Positions 1 to 8,382 of a stretch of 64,000 nt of DNA are shown piece after piece. A model generated the notes under the pieces. It saw nothing but the letters and a program-made list of their open reading frames with translations. It was not told the DNA's origin and did not search any database. Source of the DNA: Allokutzneria sp. A3M-2-11 16 (GTDB lineage Bacteria; Actinomycetota; Actinomycetes; Mycobacteriales; Pseudonocardiaceae). Position numbers and translations under genes: made by a program. Where the stretch lies: positions 62,001 through 126,000 of the forward strand of contig NZ_JANAVO010000009.1 of assembly GCF_024213555.1 (NCBI RefSeq), given 5' to 3'. Position 1 is the first letter of the stretch. Every line of letters starts with the position of its first letter.

Positions 1-474
1 GTGGAGCTTCTCGCGGAGCTGCGGCACCTGTCGAAGCGGGAACGCCGCGAGCGCGCCGACGAGGCCATCGAACTGGTGGGGCTCTCCGACTTCGCCGGGC
101 ACCGGCCGGGCCAGCTCTCCGGCGGGATGCGGATGCGGGTGTCGCTGGCCCGCTCGCTCACGGTGGATCCGGAGCTGTTCCTCTTCGACGAGCCTTTCGG
201 CGCGCTCGACGAGATCACCCGGCAGCGCCTTGGCGACGAGCTGTTGCGGCTGTTCAGGCTCCGCGGTTTCGCCGGGCTGATGGTGACGCACTCGGTGACC
301 GAGGCGGTCTACCTCTCCACCCGCGTGCTCGTGCTCTCCGACCGCCCCGGGCGGGTGATCGGCGACTTCGCGGTGCCCTTCGGCCATCCCCGGTCCCCGG
401 AACTGCGCTTCGAGGACGACTTCACCCACCTCGCCGGGAAGATCTCGGCCTGCCTGCGCGGAGGTGCCGGGTGA
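1..474 (+). CDS. ABC transporter ATP-binding protein, nitrate/sulfonate/taurine type (5' truncated)
   Basis: C-terminal 157 residues of an ABC ATPase that would energise uptake through the permease encoded next. Visible are the ABC signature (LSGGMRMRVSLARSL), the Walker B block (LFLFDEPFGALDE) and the switch-region histidine (VTHSVTEAV). The Walker A motif is missing because the gene starts before the window, so the GTG at base 1 is not the true start. The DEPFGALD block and the SsuB/TauB-like C-terminus place it in the NitT/TauT group. Its TGA overlaps the permease GTG by 4 nt. The substrate cannot be told from sequence. Confidence 0.9.
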   Translation: MELLAELRHLSKRERRERADEAIELVGLSDFAGHRPGQLSGGMRMRVSLARSLTVDPELFLFDEPFGALDEITRQRLGDELLRLFRLRGFAGLMVTHSVTEAVYLSTRVLVLSDRPGRVIGDFAVPFGHPRSPELRFEDDFTHLAGKISACLRGGAG

Positions 475-1262
475 TCCGCCGCTTCGCCCCGCCGGTGCTG
501 GTCCTGCTCGCCGCGACCGGGCTCTGGTACGCCGCGAGCCTGCTGCTGCTCAGCGAGGAGGAGCGGTTCCTGATGCCGCTGCCGCACGACGTGCTGGCGA
601 TCGGCTTCGGCGATCCGGACAACCTGGCCGAGCTGCTCACCGCGCTCGCGCTCTCCGCCCAGGTGGCCATGAGCGGGCTGGTCATCGCCTTCGTGGTCGG
701 GGTGGGGCTCGCGGTGGCGATGAGCCAGGCCAAGTGGGTCGAGCGCTCGCTCTACCCGTACGCGGTGCTGCTCCAGACGATCCCGGTCCTGGCCCTGGTG
801 CCGCTGTTCGGCTTCTGGTTCGGCTTCGGCTTCGGCAGCAGGGTGCTGGTGTGCGTGCTGATCGCGCTGTTCCCGCTGATCGCGAACACGCTGTTCGGGC
901 TGCGCTCGGTGAACAGCGCGCAGCTGGACCTGTTCGCGCTGCACGGCGCCGGGCGGTGGACGCGGCTGTGGAAGCTCCAGTTCCCCGCAGCGCTCCCGGC
1001 GATCTTCACCGGGCTGCGGATCTCCGCTGGGCTGTCGGTGATCGGCGCGGTCGTCGGTGACTTCTTCTTCAAACAGGGCGAGCCCGGCATCGGCATCCTC
1101 ATCGACCTCTACCGCTCGCGGTTGCAGTCGGAGCAGATGTTCGCCGCGGTGCTGCTGGCCTCGGCGCTGGGCATCGCCGTGTTCTGGTTCTTCGGATTTC
1201 TGGCAAGACGAGTGGTGGGGTCGTGGCACGAGTCGGTGCGCGATCCCGCGGCGGTCTCGTGA
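471..1262 (+). CDS. ABC transporter permease, SsuC/TauC-like
   Basis: A 263-residue inner-membrane permease with about six hydrophobic segments. The cytoplasmic coupling region lies near residues 160-175 (ALHGAGRWTRLWKLQFPAAL), matching the EAA-loop pattern of BPD_transp_1 permeases. The GTG start overlaps the ATPase stop (GTGA), and its TGA overlaps the next reading frame, so the transporter genes are translationally coupled. It should form the channel for the lipoprotein-captured substrate. Family assignment is firm; substrate is unknown. Confidence 0.9.
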   Translation: MIRRFAPPVLVLLAATGLWYAASLLLLSEEERFLMPLPHDVLAIGFGDPDNLAELLTALALSAQVAMSGLVIAFVVGVGLAVAMSQAKWVERSLYPYAVLLQTIPVLALVPLFGFWFGFGFGSRVLVCVLIALFPLIANTLFGLRSVNSAQLDLFALHGAGRWTRLWKLQFPAALPAIFTGLRISAGLSVIGAVVGDFFFKQGEPGIGILIDLYRSRLQSEQMFAAVLLASALGIAVFWFFGFLARRVVGSWHESVRDPAAVS

Positions 1263-1282
1263 CCGCGAACGTGAGGAGTCGG

Positions 1283-2446
1283 ATGTACAGGGGCACAACG
1301 CTGAGGCTGGCAGCGGGCGGGTTCGTGGCCGCGCTGGCGCTCTCGGCCTGCGGCGGCACGCCGGACAAAGCGCCCGCGCAGCTGTCCTCGGCAACGGGCG
1401 ACCAGGTGCTCAAGGGCGTCTGCCCGGAGACCGTCGTGCTCCAGACCGACTGGATCCCCGAGGCCGAGCACGGCGCGAGCTACCAGCTGCTGGGCCCGAA
1501 CCCGACCGTCGACGCCGACCGCAAGCGGGTGACCGGGCGCCTGGTCACCGGCGGCGCCGACACCGGGGTGAAGCTGGAGATCCGCGCGGGCGGTCCGGCG
1601 ATCGGCTTCCAGACCGCGACCTCGCTGATGTACCAGGACCCGGCGATCACCCTCGGGCAGATCAACACCGACGAGGCCGTGATGCTGTCCGGGACCCAGC
1701 CGACGACCGCGGTGGTGGCCCCGCTGGACATCGGCCCGCACATGATCATGTGGGACCCGCGGAAGCACCCCACCTGGAACACCATCGCCGACATCGGGCG
1801 CTCCGACGCCAAGGTGCTCTACTACTCCTCGGCGACGCTGATGGACTACCTGACAGGCTCGGGCATCCTCAAGCCGAGCCAGGTCGACGGCAGCTACGAC
1901 GGTTCCCCCGCCGCGTTCGTCGCGGCGGGCGGCGCGGTCGCCCAGCAGGGCTTCGCCACGATGGAGCCCTTCCTCTACGAGAAGCAGCTCGCGCAGTGGC
2001 GCAAGCCGGTGAAGTTCCAGCTGCTGCACGAGGCGGGCTTCCCGCTCTACCCCGAGGCGCTGTCCATCCGCTCCAACCGCAAGGCCGAGCTGGCGCCCTG
2101 CCTGAAGAAGCTGGTGCCGATGATCCAGCGGGCGCAGGTCGACTACCTGCGCGCGCCGGAGCCGGTGAACAAGCTCATCGTCGAACTGGACCGCAAGTAC
2201 CGCGTCGGCGTCTCCTACACCGCCGAGCAGGCGGCGTTCAGCACCGAGCAGCAGCAGAAGCTGAAGATCGTCGGCAACGGGCCCAACGCCACCCTCGGCG
2301 ACTTCCAGGCCGACCGGGTCAAGCGGATCATCGACGTGGTCTCGCCGATCGCGGCCGCTCAGCGCAAGCCCATGCGGCAGAACCTGACCGTCGAGGACAT
2401 CGCGACCAACGAGTTCATCGACCCGGCCATCGGCCTGACCCCGTGA
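1283..2446 (+). CDS. ABC transporter substrate-binding lipoprotein
   Basis: A 387-residue periplasmic-binding-type protein tethered as a lipoprotein: signal peptide with lipobox LSAC, lipidated Cys at residue 23. The rest resembles NMT1/TauA-like binding proteins. ATG 1283 is chosen because GAGGAG lies 5-7 nt upstream; an in-frame GTG at 1259 overlapping the permease stop would only add 8 residues. It ends in a GTGA overlap with the oxidase gene, tying solute capture to an oxidation step. The ligand is not predictable, though the coupling suggests a compound oxidised by the flavoenzyme. Confidence 0.82.
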   Translation: MYRGTTLRLAAGGFVAALALSACGGTPDKAPAQLSSATGDQVLKGVCPETVVLQTDWIPEAEHGASYQLLGPNPTVDADRKRVTGRLVTGGADTGVKLEIRAGGPAIGFQTATSLMYQDPAITLGQINTDEAVMLSGTQPTTAVVAPLDIGPHMIMWDPRKHPTWNTIADIGRSDAKVLYYSSATLMDYLTGSGILKPSQVDGSYDGSPAAFVAAGGAVAQQGFATMEPFLYEKQLAQWRKPVKFQLLHEAGFPLYPEALSIRSNRKAELAPCLKKLVPMIQRAQVDYLRAPEPVNKLIVELDRKYRVGVSYTAEQAAFSTEQQQKLKIVGNGPNATLGDFQADRVKRIIDVVSPIAAAQRKPMRQNLTVEDIATNEFIDPAIGLTP

Positions 2447-3762
2447 GCGCGGCCGTGACCGATCTCGCGGCGCTCATCGGGGACCTGGAGGACCTCTTAG
2501 GCCCGGAGGCGGTGTCGGTGGACCCGACCGCGCGCCGCGTCGCCTCCACCGACTGGGCGCACATGTCCCCGATCCTGTCCGCCAAGCTGCCCGCGGGGCT
2601 CGCCGACGTGGTGGCCTACCCGGGCACCCCCGAGCAGATCGCGGGCACCGTGCGGCTGGCGCACCGGCACCGCGTCCCGGTGACCCCGCGCGGCCAGGGC
2701 ACCGGCAACTACGGGCAGGGCATCCCGCTGCGCGACGGGCTGGTGGTCGACACCAGCCGCTGCGCGCGCGTCCTGGACATCGGCCCCGGCTGGATCCGGG
2801 CCGAGGCCGGGGTGTCGCTGGCCGCGATCGAGGCGGCGGCGCGGCGCGAGGGCCAGGAGATCGCGATCATGCCGTCCACCGTGGGCAGCGCCATCGCGGG
2901 GTTCATCGCGGGCGGCTCCGGCGGGACCGGCTCGATCGAGAACGGGTTCACCTGGGACGAGTACGTGCACAGCATGGACATCGCCCCGTGCACCGACGAG
3001 GGTTCGCTGATCACTGTCGACAGTGGACAGTGCGCCCCGCACATCCACGCCTACGGGGTGACCGGCGTGATCGCGACCGCGACGGTGACCCTGGTGCCGA
3101 AGCGGGACTGGATCGGGCTCTTCGCCTCCTTCGCCGAGGAGGAGGCCGCTCTCGCCGCGGCCCACGAGCTGCTGCGGCTCGACCCGGCGCCGCGCATCCT
3201 CTCCGTGGACGAGCCCGGGGTGCTGGAGACCTACCCGAAGGACAAGGCCATCCCGGCGGGGCGGTTCAGCGTCCGCGCCGTCATCGACCGGTCGAGCACC
3301 ACGTCGGCGAGCCGGACCGTGACCTGCCACGGCGGCACCGTCGAGGCGGTGCGGGACAAGGGCGCGGCGTACCTGGCTTCCTTGTCCTTCAACCACGTCA
3401 CGCACCGCGCCCGCAAAGCCCGTCCGGAGCTGTGCCACCTCCAGGTGCACGGCGAGGCGCTCACCACGCGCCCGGACGAAGTGCGCGCCGTGCTGCCGGA
3501 AACCCTGCTGCACCTTGATGGTTTCCGCGTCGACCGCACCGCCGGTGTGGACGGCCGTGGGCTCGTGGGCATGCTGCTGTGCCGTTTCGACGGCGCGGAC
3601 GCGCTCTACGCGGGCATCGAGGGCCTGAACGCGGTCGGTGTCGAGGTGCACGACCCGCACACGTGGTTGCTGCACAACGACAATCTCAACGAGATCCGCG
3701 AGGCGGCCCAGCGCTTCGACCCCGAGGGCCTGCTCAACCCGGGGAAGCTGCCGCCGAGCTGA
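2443..3762 (+). CDS. FAD-linked oxidase (glycolate-oxidase/D-lactate dehydrogenase type)
   Basis: A 439-residue flavoprotein of the FAD_binding_4 / FAD-oxidase_C family. The N-terminal half has the PCMH-type FAD fold, including the TPRGQGTGNYGQG segment near residues 83-95 and a glycine-rich stretch (IAGGSGGTGS) near 153-162. The C-terminus closes with RFDPEGLLNPGKL, typical of GlcD-like enzymes. GTG 2443 overlaps the binding-protein stop; GTG 2455 is an alternative. It is the fourth gene of the importer operon and probably oxidises the imported hydroxy-acid-like substrate; the specific substrate is inference. Confidence 0.82.
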   Translation: MSAAVTDLAALIGDLEDLLGPEAVSVDPTARRVASTDWAHMSPILSAKLPAGLADVVAYPGTPEQIAGTVRLAHRHRVPVTPRGQGTGNYGQGIPLRDGLVVDTSRCARVLDIGPGWIRAEAGVSLAAIEAAARREGQEIAIMPSTVGSAIAGFIAGGSGGTGSIENGFTWDEYVHSMDIAPCTDEGSLITVDSGQCAPHIHAYGVTGVIATATVTLVPKRDWIGLFASFAEEEAALAAAHELLRLDPAPRILSVDEPGVLETYPKDKAIPAGRFSVRAVIDRSSTTSASRTVTCHGGTVEAVRDKGAAYLASLSFNHVTHRARKARPELCHLQVHGEALTTRPDEVRAVLPETLLHLDGFRVDRTAGVDGRGLVGMLLCRFDGADALYAGIEGLNAVGVEVHDPHTWLLHNDNLNEIREAAQRFDPEGLLNPGKLPPS

Positions 3763-3790
3763 GGCAGAGAGTCCGGATCGCCGACCGGGG

Positions 3791-4435
3791 CTAGTCGGCG
3801 ATCCGGACCTGGTCCCGCCCCTGCCGCTTGGCGGCCAGCAGCGCCGAGTCGGCGCGCAGCAGCAGGTCCCGCAGGTCGCCCTCGTGCTCGCCGGTGGTGG
3901 CGAGGCCGATCGAGGCGCTGTGCCGTCCGATGGCGGTTCCGTTGACCCCCAAGGGGATCAGCACGCTCAGCCCGCGCACGGCGGCACCGACGCGCTCGGC
4001 GACCGCCACCGCCTCGTGGAGCGAGGTGTCGGGCATCAGCACCGCGAACTCGTCGCCGCCGAGCCTGCTCACCACATCGCCCGCGCGCGTGCTCTCCACC
4101 AGCACCTTGCCCATCGCGGTCAGCACCGCGTCCCCGGCCAGGTGCCCGTGCAAGTCGTTGACCTGCTTGAAGTGGTCGAAGTCGATCACCAGCAGCGCCG
4201 CGCCCCTGCCGCGCTCGGCGGAACCGGCCAGCGCGCGCGGCGCCTGCTCGTCCCAGCCCCAGCGGTCCAGCAGCCCGGTCAGCTTGTCGGTCGCCCAGAA
4301 CCCCACCGGCTGCCCGCACGCGTGGCAGCGCGGCTTGGCGTGGGTTGTCCCGTTGCCGTTCCGGCTCGCCCCGGTCACGCCGAGTTCATCGCCACAAACG
4401 GTGGTCGCTCCCACGTTCTGCTGCTGCCGGTGCAT
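3791..4435 (-). CDS. GGDEF-domain diguanylate cyclase
   Basis: A 214-residue soluble protein predicted to make cyclic di-GMP from two GTP. The catalytic motif is intact (SRLGGDEFAVLMP), and an RAGD inhibitory I-site lies five residues before it, so product feedback is likely. A short N-terminal stretch has one CxxC pair (CHACG), perhaps half of a zinc site. There is no PAS or membrane segment, so it lacks an obvious sensor. The ATG at 4435 is 14 nt from an AGGAGG; an in-frame CTG at 4444 sits 5 nt from it and could be the real start. Monocistronic, convergent with the oxidase gene. Confidence 0.85.
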   Translation of the reverse strand: MHRQQQNVGATTVCGDELGVTGASRNGNGTTHAKPRCHACGQPVGFWATDKLTGLLDRWGWDEQAPRALAGSAERGRGAALLVIDFDHFKQVNDLHGHLAGDAVLTAMGKVLVESTRAGDVVSRLGGDEFAVLMPDTSLHEAVAVAERVGAAVRGLSVLIPLGVNGTAIGRHSASIGLATTGEHEGDLRDLLLRADSALLAAKRQGRDQVRIAD

Positions 4436-4682
4436 GTGATCCAGGTTCGCCTCCTGAAGGACCGGGGAATACCCCCCGCTTCCGCACCCCCTTTACCCCG
4501 CTCCCCTCGGCGCTGACCTGCCCTTTCACCCCGGCCAGCGCTCGCTTTACCCCGCCTTCCCCCACCCCGTCCTCCCATCCGGAACCCGCGGGTAGCGGAG
4601 AACGGACGGAAATCGCCGGGTAACTGACCGTAGTCGATTTGCGTTCTGCAACTCTCACACGGCGACCGCGGCGTCAGGGCGG

Positions 4683-5378
4683 TCAGCGGCCGGTGAGGTT
4701 GAGGTACTGGTCGAGCCGGGTCGCCGCGGTGAGCATCGCGAGCCCGCGAGCGGTCAGTTTTCCTTGCCATTCCCGCAAAGCGCGGGTCAGCGCCTCGGTG
4801 CCTCCGGCCGACCGGATCTGTTGGACCACAGTGGACACACGGTCCAGCGGATAGCCCCCGCGCCTGAGGAGGTGGGCGAGCTCGGCGTCGCGGACGTCGT
4901 CGGCGCGGAAGACGCGGTACCCGGTGGCGGGATCGCGCGCGGGGGTGAGGATGCCGACGTCCTCCCAGTTGCGCACCGTCGCCGGGGTCACGCCGAGCCG
5001 GTGCGCGAGTTCGCCGATGGTTCGGACACCGGAGCGACTGGGGGAGACCTCGGCCACCTCCGAGACGGCTTTCCGCACGGCGGCAAGGGTTTCGCGGTCG
5101 CGGAGCAGCTGTCCGTGACCGCGGTCGATGATCGTCAGTGCCTGGTCGATCTCGTCGGAGTGGACGGCGTTCATGATCTGCCCGCTCGCCGAGTGGCCGT
5201 AGGCCGGGACCAGCGCGAGGAAAGCGCGCAGCGCCGCCGCGTGCACCTCGGTGTAGACGCGGTAGCCGCTCGGGGTTCGCGCGGCGGCCGGGATGAAGCC
5301 GTCGCGCTCGTAGTTGCGGACCGCCTGGGTCGAGATGTGGTGCTCACGCGCGAGGTCGGTCGGCCGTAGGGTTATCAC
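4683..5378 (-). CDS. double-MerR-domain regulator (TioE-like)
   Basis: A 231-residue protein with two MerR-type winged helices in tandem: one at residues ~4-72 (STQAVRNYERDGFIPAA, SGYRVY) and one at ~117-185 (TPATVRNWEDVGILTPA, TGYRVF). Ordinary MerR proteins carry one DNA-binding domain and dimerise. This layout is known from the TioE group of actinomycete regulators. It is divergent from the erythromycin-esterase-like gene with an 81-bp gap holding a dyad, so it likely controls that gene and itself. No cysteine-rich metal-binding loop is seen. Confidence 0.85.
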   Translation of the reverse strand: MITLRPTDLAREHHISTQAVRNYERDGFIPAAARTPSGYRVYTEVHAAALRAFLALVPAYGHSASGQIMNAVHSDEIDQALTIIDRGHGQLLRDRETLAAVRKAVSEVAEVSPSRSGVRTIGELAHRLGVTPATVRNWEDVGILTPARDPATGYRVFRADDVRDAELAHLLRRGGYPLDRVSTVVQQIRSAGGTEALTRALREWQGKLTARGLAMLTAATRLDQYLNLTGR

Positions 5379-5418
5379 TGGTTTGAGACTTTACCTCAGC
5401 ACAGCGAGAGTCATCCAA

Positions 5419-5441
5419 TGAAAGTCTTCCTCGAACTTTCA
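5419..5441. promoter_or_regulatory. dyad between double-MerR regulator and esterase gene
   Basis: Perfect 7-bp inverted repeat TGAAAGT (5419-5425) and ACTTTCA (5435-5441) with a 9-bp spacer, lying just before the ATG at 5460. It is a candidate operator for the divergently encoded double-MerR protein. Confidence 0.45.
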
Positions 5442-5459
5442 ACGATACGCTTGAGCCTC

Positions 5460-6545
5460 ATGAGTCAGGACATCAGCGCCTTCGTGCCCGCGTCGTGTGA
5501 GCTGCTGGGCTTGGGCGAGCCCACCCACCAGGAACCAGCGTTCGCGCGGCTGCGCAACGAGCTCTTCCCGCGGCTGGTCGAGCACGGCTTCCGGTCGTTC
5601 GCCATGGAGACCGACCGGGTGGCCGCGCTCGCCGTGAACGACTTCGTCCGGGAGGGCGCGGGAACGCTCGACTCGGTGATGCGCGAGGGCTTCTCCCACG
5701 ACTTCGGCGAGCTGGACGGCAACAGGCGCCTGGTCGCCTGGATGCGCGAGTACAACGAGAACCGGCCTGTGGAGGAACGCCTGTCGTTCCACGGCTTCGA
5801 TGCTCCGATGGAGACCATGAGCGCGCCCAGCCCGCGCTGCTACCTCGAACACGCCCGCGATCACCTGAAGCTCGACCTGGACTTCGCGGGCCTGTTCGGC
5901 GAGGACGAACGGTGGAGCCGCACGGAAGCGGTCATGGACCCGGCCATGTCGGTCGGCGCCACCGCGGAGGCCGGGAAACTGCGGGTGATCGCCGACGACA
6001 TGCTCATCACGCTCTACGCGCGCGCACCGGAGATGGCGCGCGACGAGTGGATCAAGGTCAAGACGCACCTCTCCGCCGGACTCGACCTGCTGCGCTACCA
6101 CAAGCAGTGCGCGCGGCGACTGGACCGGGCCGAGCGGTACCCACTCCTGGCGGCCACGCGGGACGCGCTCATGGCGCAGAACCTCCTTGACATCCGAAGC
6201 ATCGAGGCCGGACGCGGCCCGACGCTGGTCTTCTCGCACAACCTCCACCTCAAGCGGAGCCTGGGGACCTGGCTCTCGGCGGGCGCCATCGTGGATTCCT
6301 TGCTGGGCAAGCGATACAGCGTGATCGTCGGCAGCCTGGGCAGCAGCGGGACCATCGAACTCCCGGAGCCGGAGGCGGGCACCTACGAAAGCCTTCTGCA
6401 GAGCCGATTTCCCACCTGGGGTCTGACGACGGAGGTCGCTTCAGGACGCAAGCGCGCCGCCATCGACCCGATGAAGGGCTACTTCCCGATCGACCAGGCG
6501 CTCCTCGACGGCGCTGACGCGGTGCTGCACATCAACACCGCCTGA
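5460..6545 (+). CDS. erythromycin esterase family protein
   Basis: A 361-residue cytosolic hydrolase-like protein of the EreA/EreB family, members of which open macrolide lactones; others have unknown substrates. The family's early signatures are present: GLGEPTHQEP with the conserved Glu and His, then AMETD and HGFDAP; a FSHNLHLKRS segment near residues 274-283 supplies the later conserved His. ATG 5460 is preferred over the upstream ATG 5418, since the dyad at 5419-5441 would otherwise be coding. Its product may detoxify an external or self-made lactone; that is inference. Confidence 0.85.
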   Translation: MSQDISAFVPASCELLGLGEPTHQEPAFARLRNELFPRLVEHGFRSFAMETDRVAALAVNDFVREGAGTLDSVMREGFSHDFGELDGNRRLVAWMREYNENRPVEERLSFHGFDAPMETMSAPSPRCYLEHARDHLKLDLDFAGLFGEDERWSRTEAVMDPAMSVGATAEAGKLRVIADDMLITLYARAPEMARDEWIKVKTHLSAGLDLLRYHKQCARRLDRAERYPLLAATRDALMAQNLLDIRSIEAGRGPTLVFSHNLHLKRSLGTWLSAGAIVDSLLGKRYSVIVGSLGSSGTIELPEPEAGTYESLLQSRFPTWGLTTEVASGRKRAAIDPMKGYFPIDQALLDGADAVLHINTA

Positions 6546-6551
6546 CCGGGT

Positions 6552-7013
6552 TCAGCGCGAGTAGAAACCGGACTCCAGCAACGAGTTCATCTCCCCGCGC
6601 AACTCCCCCAGGAACTCCTCGAACCGCTTGAGCTCGGCCGGGGAGAAGCGCCCGGCCGCCGCGGCGAACCGCTCACTGAACGGCCCGAAGAACTCCCGCG
6701 CGGGTGCCTCGATGGTCTTCGCGCTCCGCACCGTCACCTTGCGCCGATCGGTCTCCTCGCGCGTGCGCACGACGTGCCCGAGCTTTTCCAGGCGGTTCAA
6801 CAGGTTCGCCGTGGCGCCCGTGGTCAGCGACAGGCGCTGGCTGAGCGCGGTCGGCGACAGCGGCGCGCCCTTGTCCTCGGCGTAGAGGATCTCCACGAGG
6901 GCCGCCGCGTCGGTGGCGTGCAGGCCGAGCCAGGCGGCGAACCGGTTGGTGAGCTCGGTGTAGATCGCACCGAACGTCCGCAGCCCGTCCAGGATCCCCT
7001 CGGCCTCGTCCAT
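6552..7013 (-). CDS. MarR family transcriptional regulator
   Basis: A 153-residue MarR-type dimeric repressor. The wHTH spans residues ~50-105: recognition helix in TTGATANLLNRLEKLG, wing in TREETDRRKVTV. The start is backed by GGGGAG 6 nt upstream. It is divergent from the P450 gene, and the space between them holds a perfect 12-bp inverted repeat, so it probably represses the P450 and itself until a small aromatic or lipophilic ligand binds. Its 3' end faces the esterase gene with 6 nt between. Confidence 0.9.
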   Translation of the reverse strand: MDEAEGILDGLRTFGAIYTELTNRFAAWLGLHATDAAALVEILYAEDKGAPLSPTALSQRLSLTTGATANLLNRLEKLGHVVRTREETDRRKVTVRSAKTIEAPAREFFGPFSERFAAAAGRFSPAELKRFEEFLGELRGEMNSLLESGFYSR

Positions 7014-7049
7014 GCCCGTCTCCCCGTCGTTGACATCGCGCCCGAAGGG

Positions 7050-7076
7050 GAAGTAGCTTCATGGTGAAGCTACTTC
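7050..7076. promoter_or_regulatory. MarR operator candidate
   Basis: Perfect palindrome: GAAGTAGCTTCA (7050-7061), spacer TGG, TGAAGCTACTTC (7065-7076). It sits 37 bp upstream of the MarR start and 22 bp upstream of the P450 start, where a bound dimer would block both promoters. Confidence 0.75.
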
Positions 7077-7097
7077 ATCGCGAAGACAGGAGTCTAC

Positions 7098-8135
7098 ATG
7101 TACTCCGGGCCGGACCCGTTCGCCGTCATCCCCCGCGGCCTCACCGAACCCGACCCCGCCCGCGCCGCCCTCCGCGCCGCCGGACCGATCGTCGAGGTCG
7201 CGGCGCCCGAGGGCGGATCGGTGTGGATCGTGACCGAGGAGGAGCTGGCCAGGACCGTCTTCACCCACCCCGACCTCGCCAAGGACACCGCCCTCGCCCC
7301 GCCCGGCTGGATCGGGCTGGAGCCGACCGCGGCCGAGCAGCCCGCGCTGACCACGACCGACGGCCCGGAGCACACGGCGCTGCGGCGCGCGCACGCCCCG
7401 CTGATCAACGCCCGGCACGTCCGCGAGCACTCCGACCGCGTGCACGAGATCGCCCGCGACCTGCTCGGCCGCTGCGAAGGCGTCGTGGACCTGATGGCGG
7501 GCTTCACGGTCCGCTACCCGCTCACCGTGGTGCTGGACCTGCTCGGCATCCCGCTCGACCACGTCGACGAGGCCGCCGACGCGTGCCTCGCGATACTCGA
7601 CCCGCGACAGCAGGGCGCGGCACTCTGCAGGCTCGTCGAGATCGCCAGGACCAGCCGCGTCGCGCCCCCGGACGACGAGTACTACCACCTGTTCTCGCTG
7701 ATCTTCGCCGGTCAGATCACCACCGACACGGCACTGGGCTTCCTGATCGCCCGGGTCCTCGGCGACCCCACCGAGGACCCGGTGCGCGAGACCCTGCGGG
7801 AGCACCCGCCTGCGCCGTTCTCGCTGTGGCGCTTCGCCACCGCCGAGGTGGAGCTGGCCGGGACCCGGCTGCCCGTCGGAGCTCCGGTGCTGGTGGACAT
7901 CCAGGGCGTGAACGCCCGGCCCGGACCGGAGCTCACGTTCGGCGCCGGGCCGCACTTCTGCATCGGGGCGCAGCTCGCCCAGCTCGAACTGCGGGCGGTG
8001 CTCTCGGTGCTGCGGACCGACTTCCCGCACGCGCGGCTCGCCGTCCCGTACTCCGAGCTGCGCCAGGTCGGCCTCGGCGGCATCCAAGGCAGCCGGTTGA
8101 CCGCCCTACCGGTCGACTTCGGGAAGGCCGCCTAA
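7098..8135 (+). CDS. short cytochrome P450
   Basis: A 345-residue P450, about 50 residues below the usual ~400 for bacterial P450s. The heme loop is intact (FGAGPHFCIGAQLA, proximal Cys288) and the K-helix ETLR is present. The I-helix reads AGQITTD, lacking the acidic residue before the conserved Thr. The meander between the K-helix region and heme loop is cut: VLVDIQGVN is followed within ~6 residues by the heme motif, where ~20 more are normal. AGGAG precedes the ATG. Under MarR control; no ferredoxin gene adjoins. A reduced or repurposed monooxygenase is possible. Confidence 0.85.
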   Translation: MYSGPDPFAVIPRGLTEPDPARAALRAAGPIVEVAAPEGGSVWIVTEEELARTVFTHPDLAKDTALAPPGWIGLEPTAAEQPALTTTDGPEHTALRRAHAPLINARHVREHSDRVHEIARDLLGRCEGVVDLMAGFTVRYPLTVVLDLLGIPLDHVDEAADACLAILDPRQQGAALCRLVEIARTSRVAPPDDEYYHLFSLIFAGQITTDTALGFLIARVLGDPTEDPVRETLREHPPAPFSLWRFATAEVELAGTRLPVGAPVLVDIQGVNARPGPELTFGAGPHFCIGAQLAQLELRAVLSVLRTDFPHARLAVPYSELRQVGLGGIQGSRLTALPVDFGKAA

Positions 8136-8158
8136 CCCTTGTCCCGCAAACCCGCCCG

Positions 8159-8302
8159 CACTCCGCCCACCAAGTAAACTCAGCCCATGCACCCCACCCG
8201 CCCGCACACCCCAACCCCCGCGGGCGCCGTCTAGAGAACCCCGTTTCGTACTCATAACGGGAAAAAGAGCGCTCCAAAAACCCGTTTTGAGTACGAAACG
8301 GG
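8159..8302. repeat. dispersed palindromic repeat, copy 1
   Basis: 63-bp palindrome at 8240-8302 (CCCGTTTCGTACTC ... GAGCGCTC at 8267-8274 ... GAGTACGAAACGGG), plus a conserved GC-rich flank at ~8159-8239 containing CCAAGTAAACTCAGCCCATG. The flank is on the left, so this copy is inverted relative to the other three. It lies between the P450 and FHA genes. Small reading frames through it look spurious. Confidence 0.85.
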
Positions 8303-8382
8303 ATTTTGGGCTGCCCAGCTGATGTTTCGGGGGAGGGGTGTGCGGGGTGTCGCGGTCGTGGGTGATCGCTTGCGTACGTGGG

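Noticed and set aside
4375-4770. 131-residue minus-strand frame between the GGDEF and MerR genes
   Set aside because: Gly/Arg-rich, overlaps both neighbours, no ribosome site.
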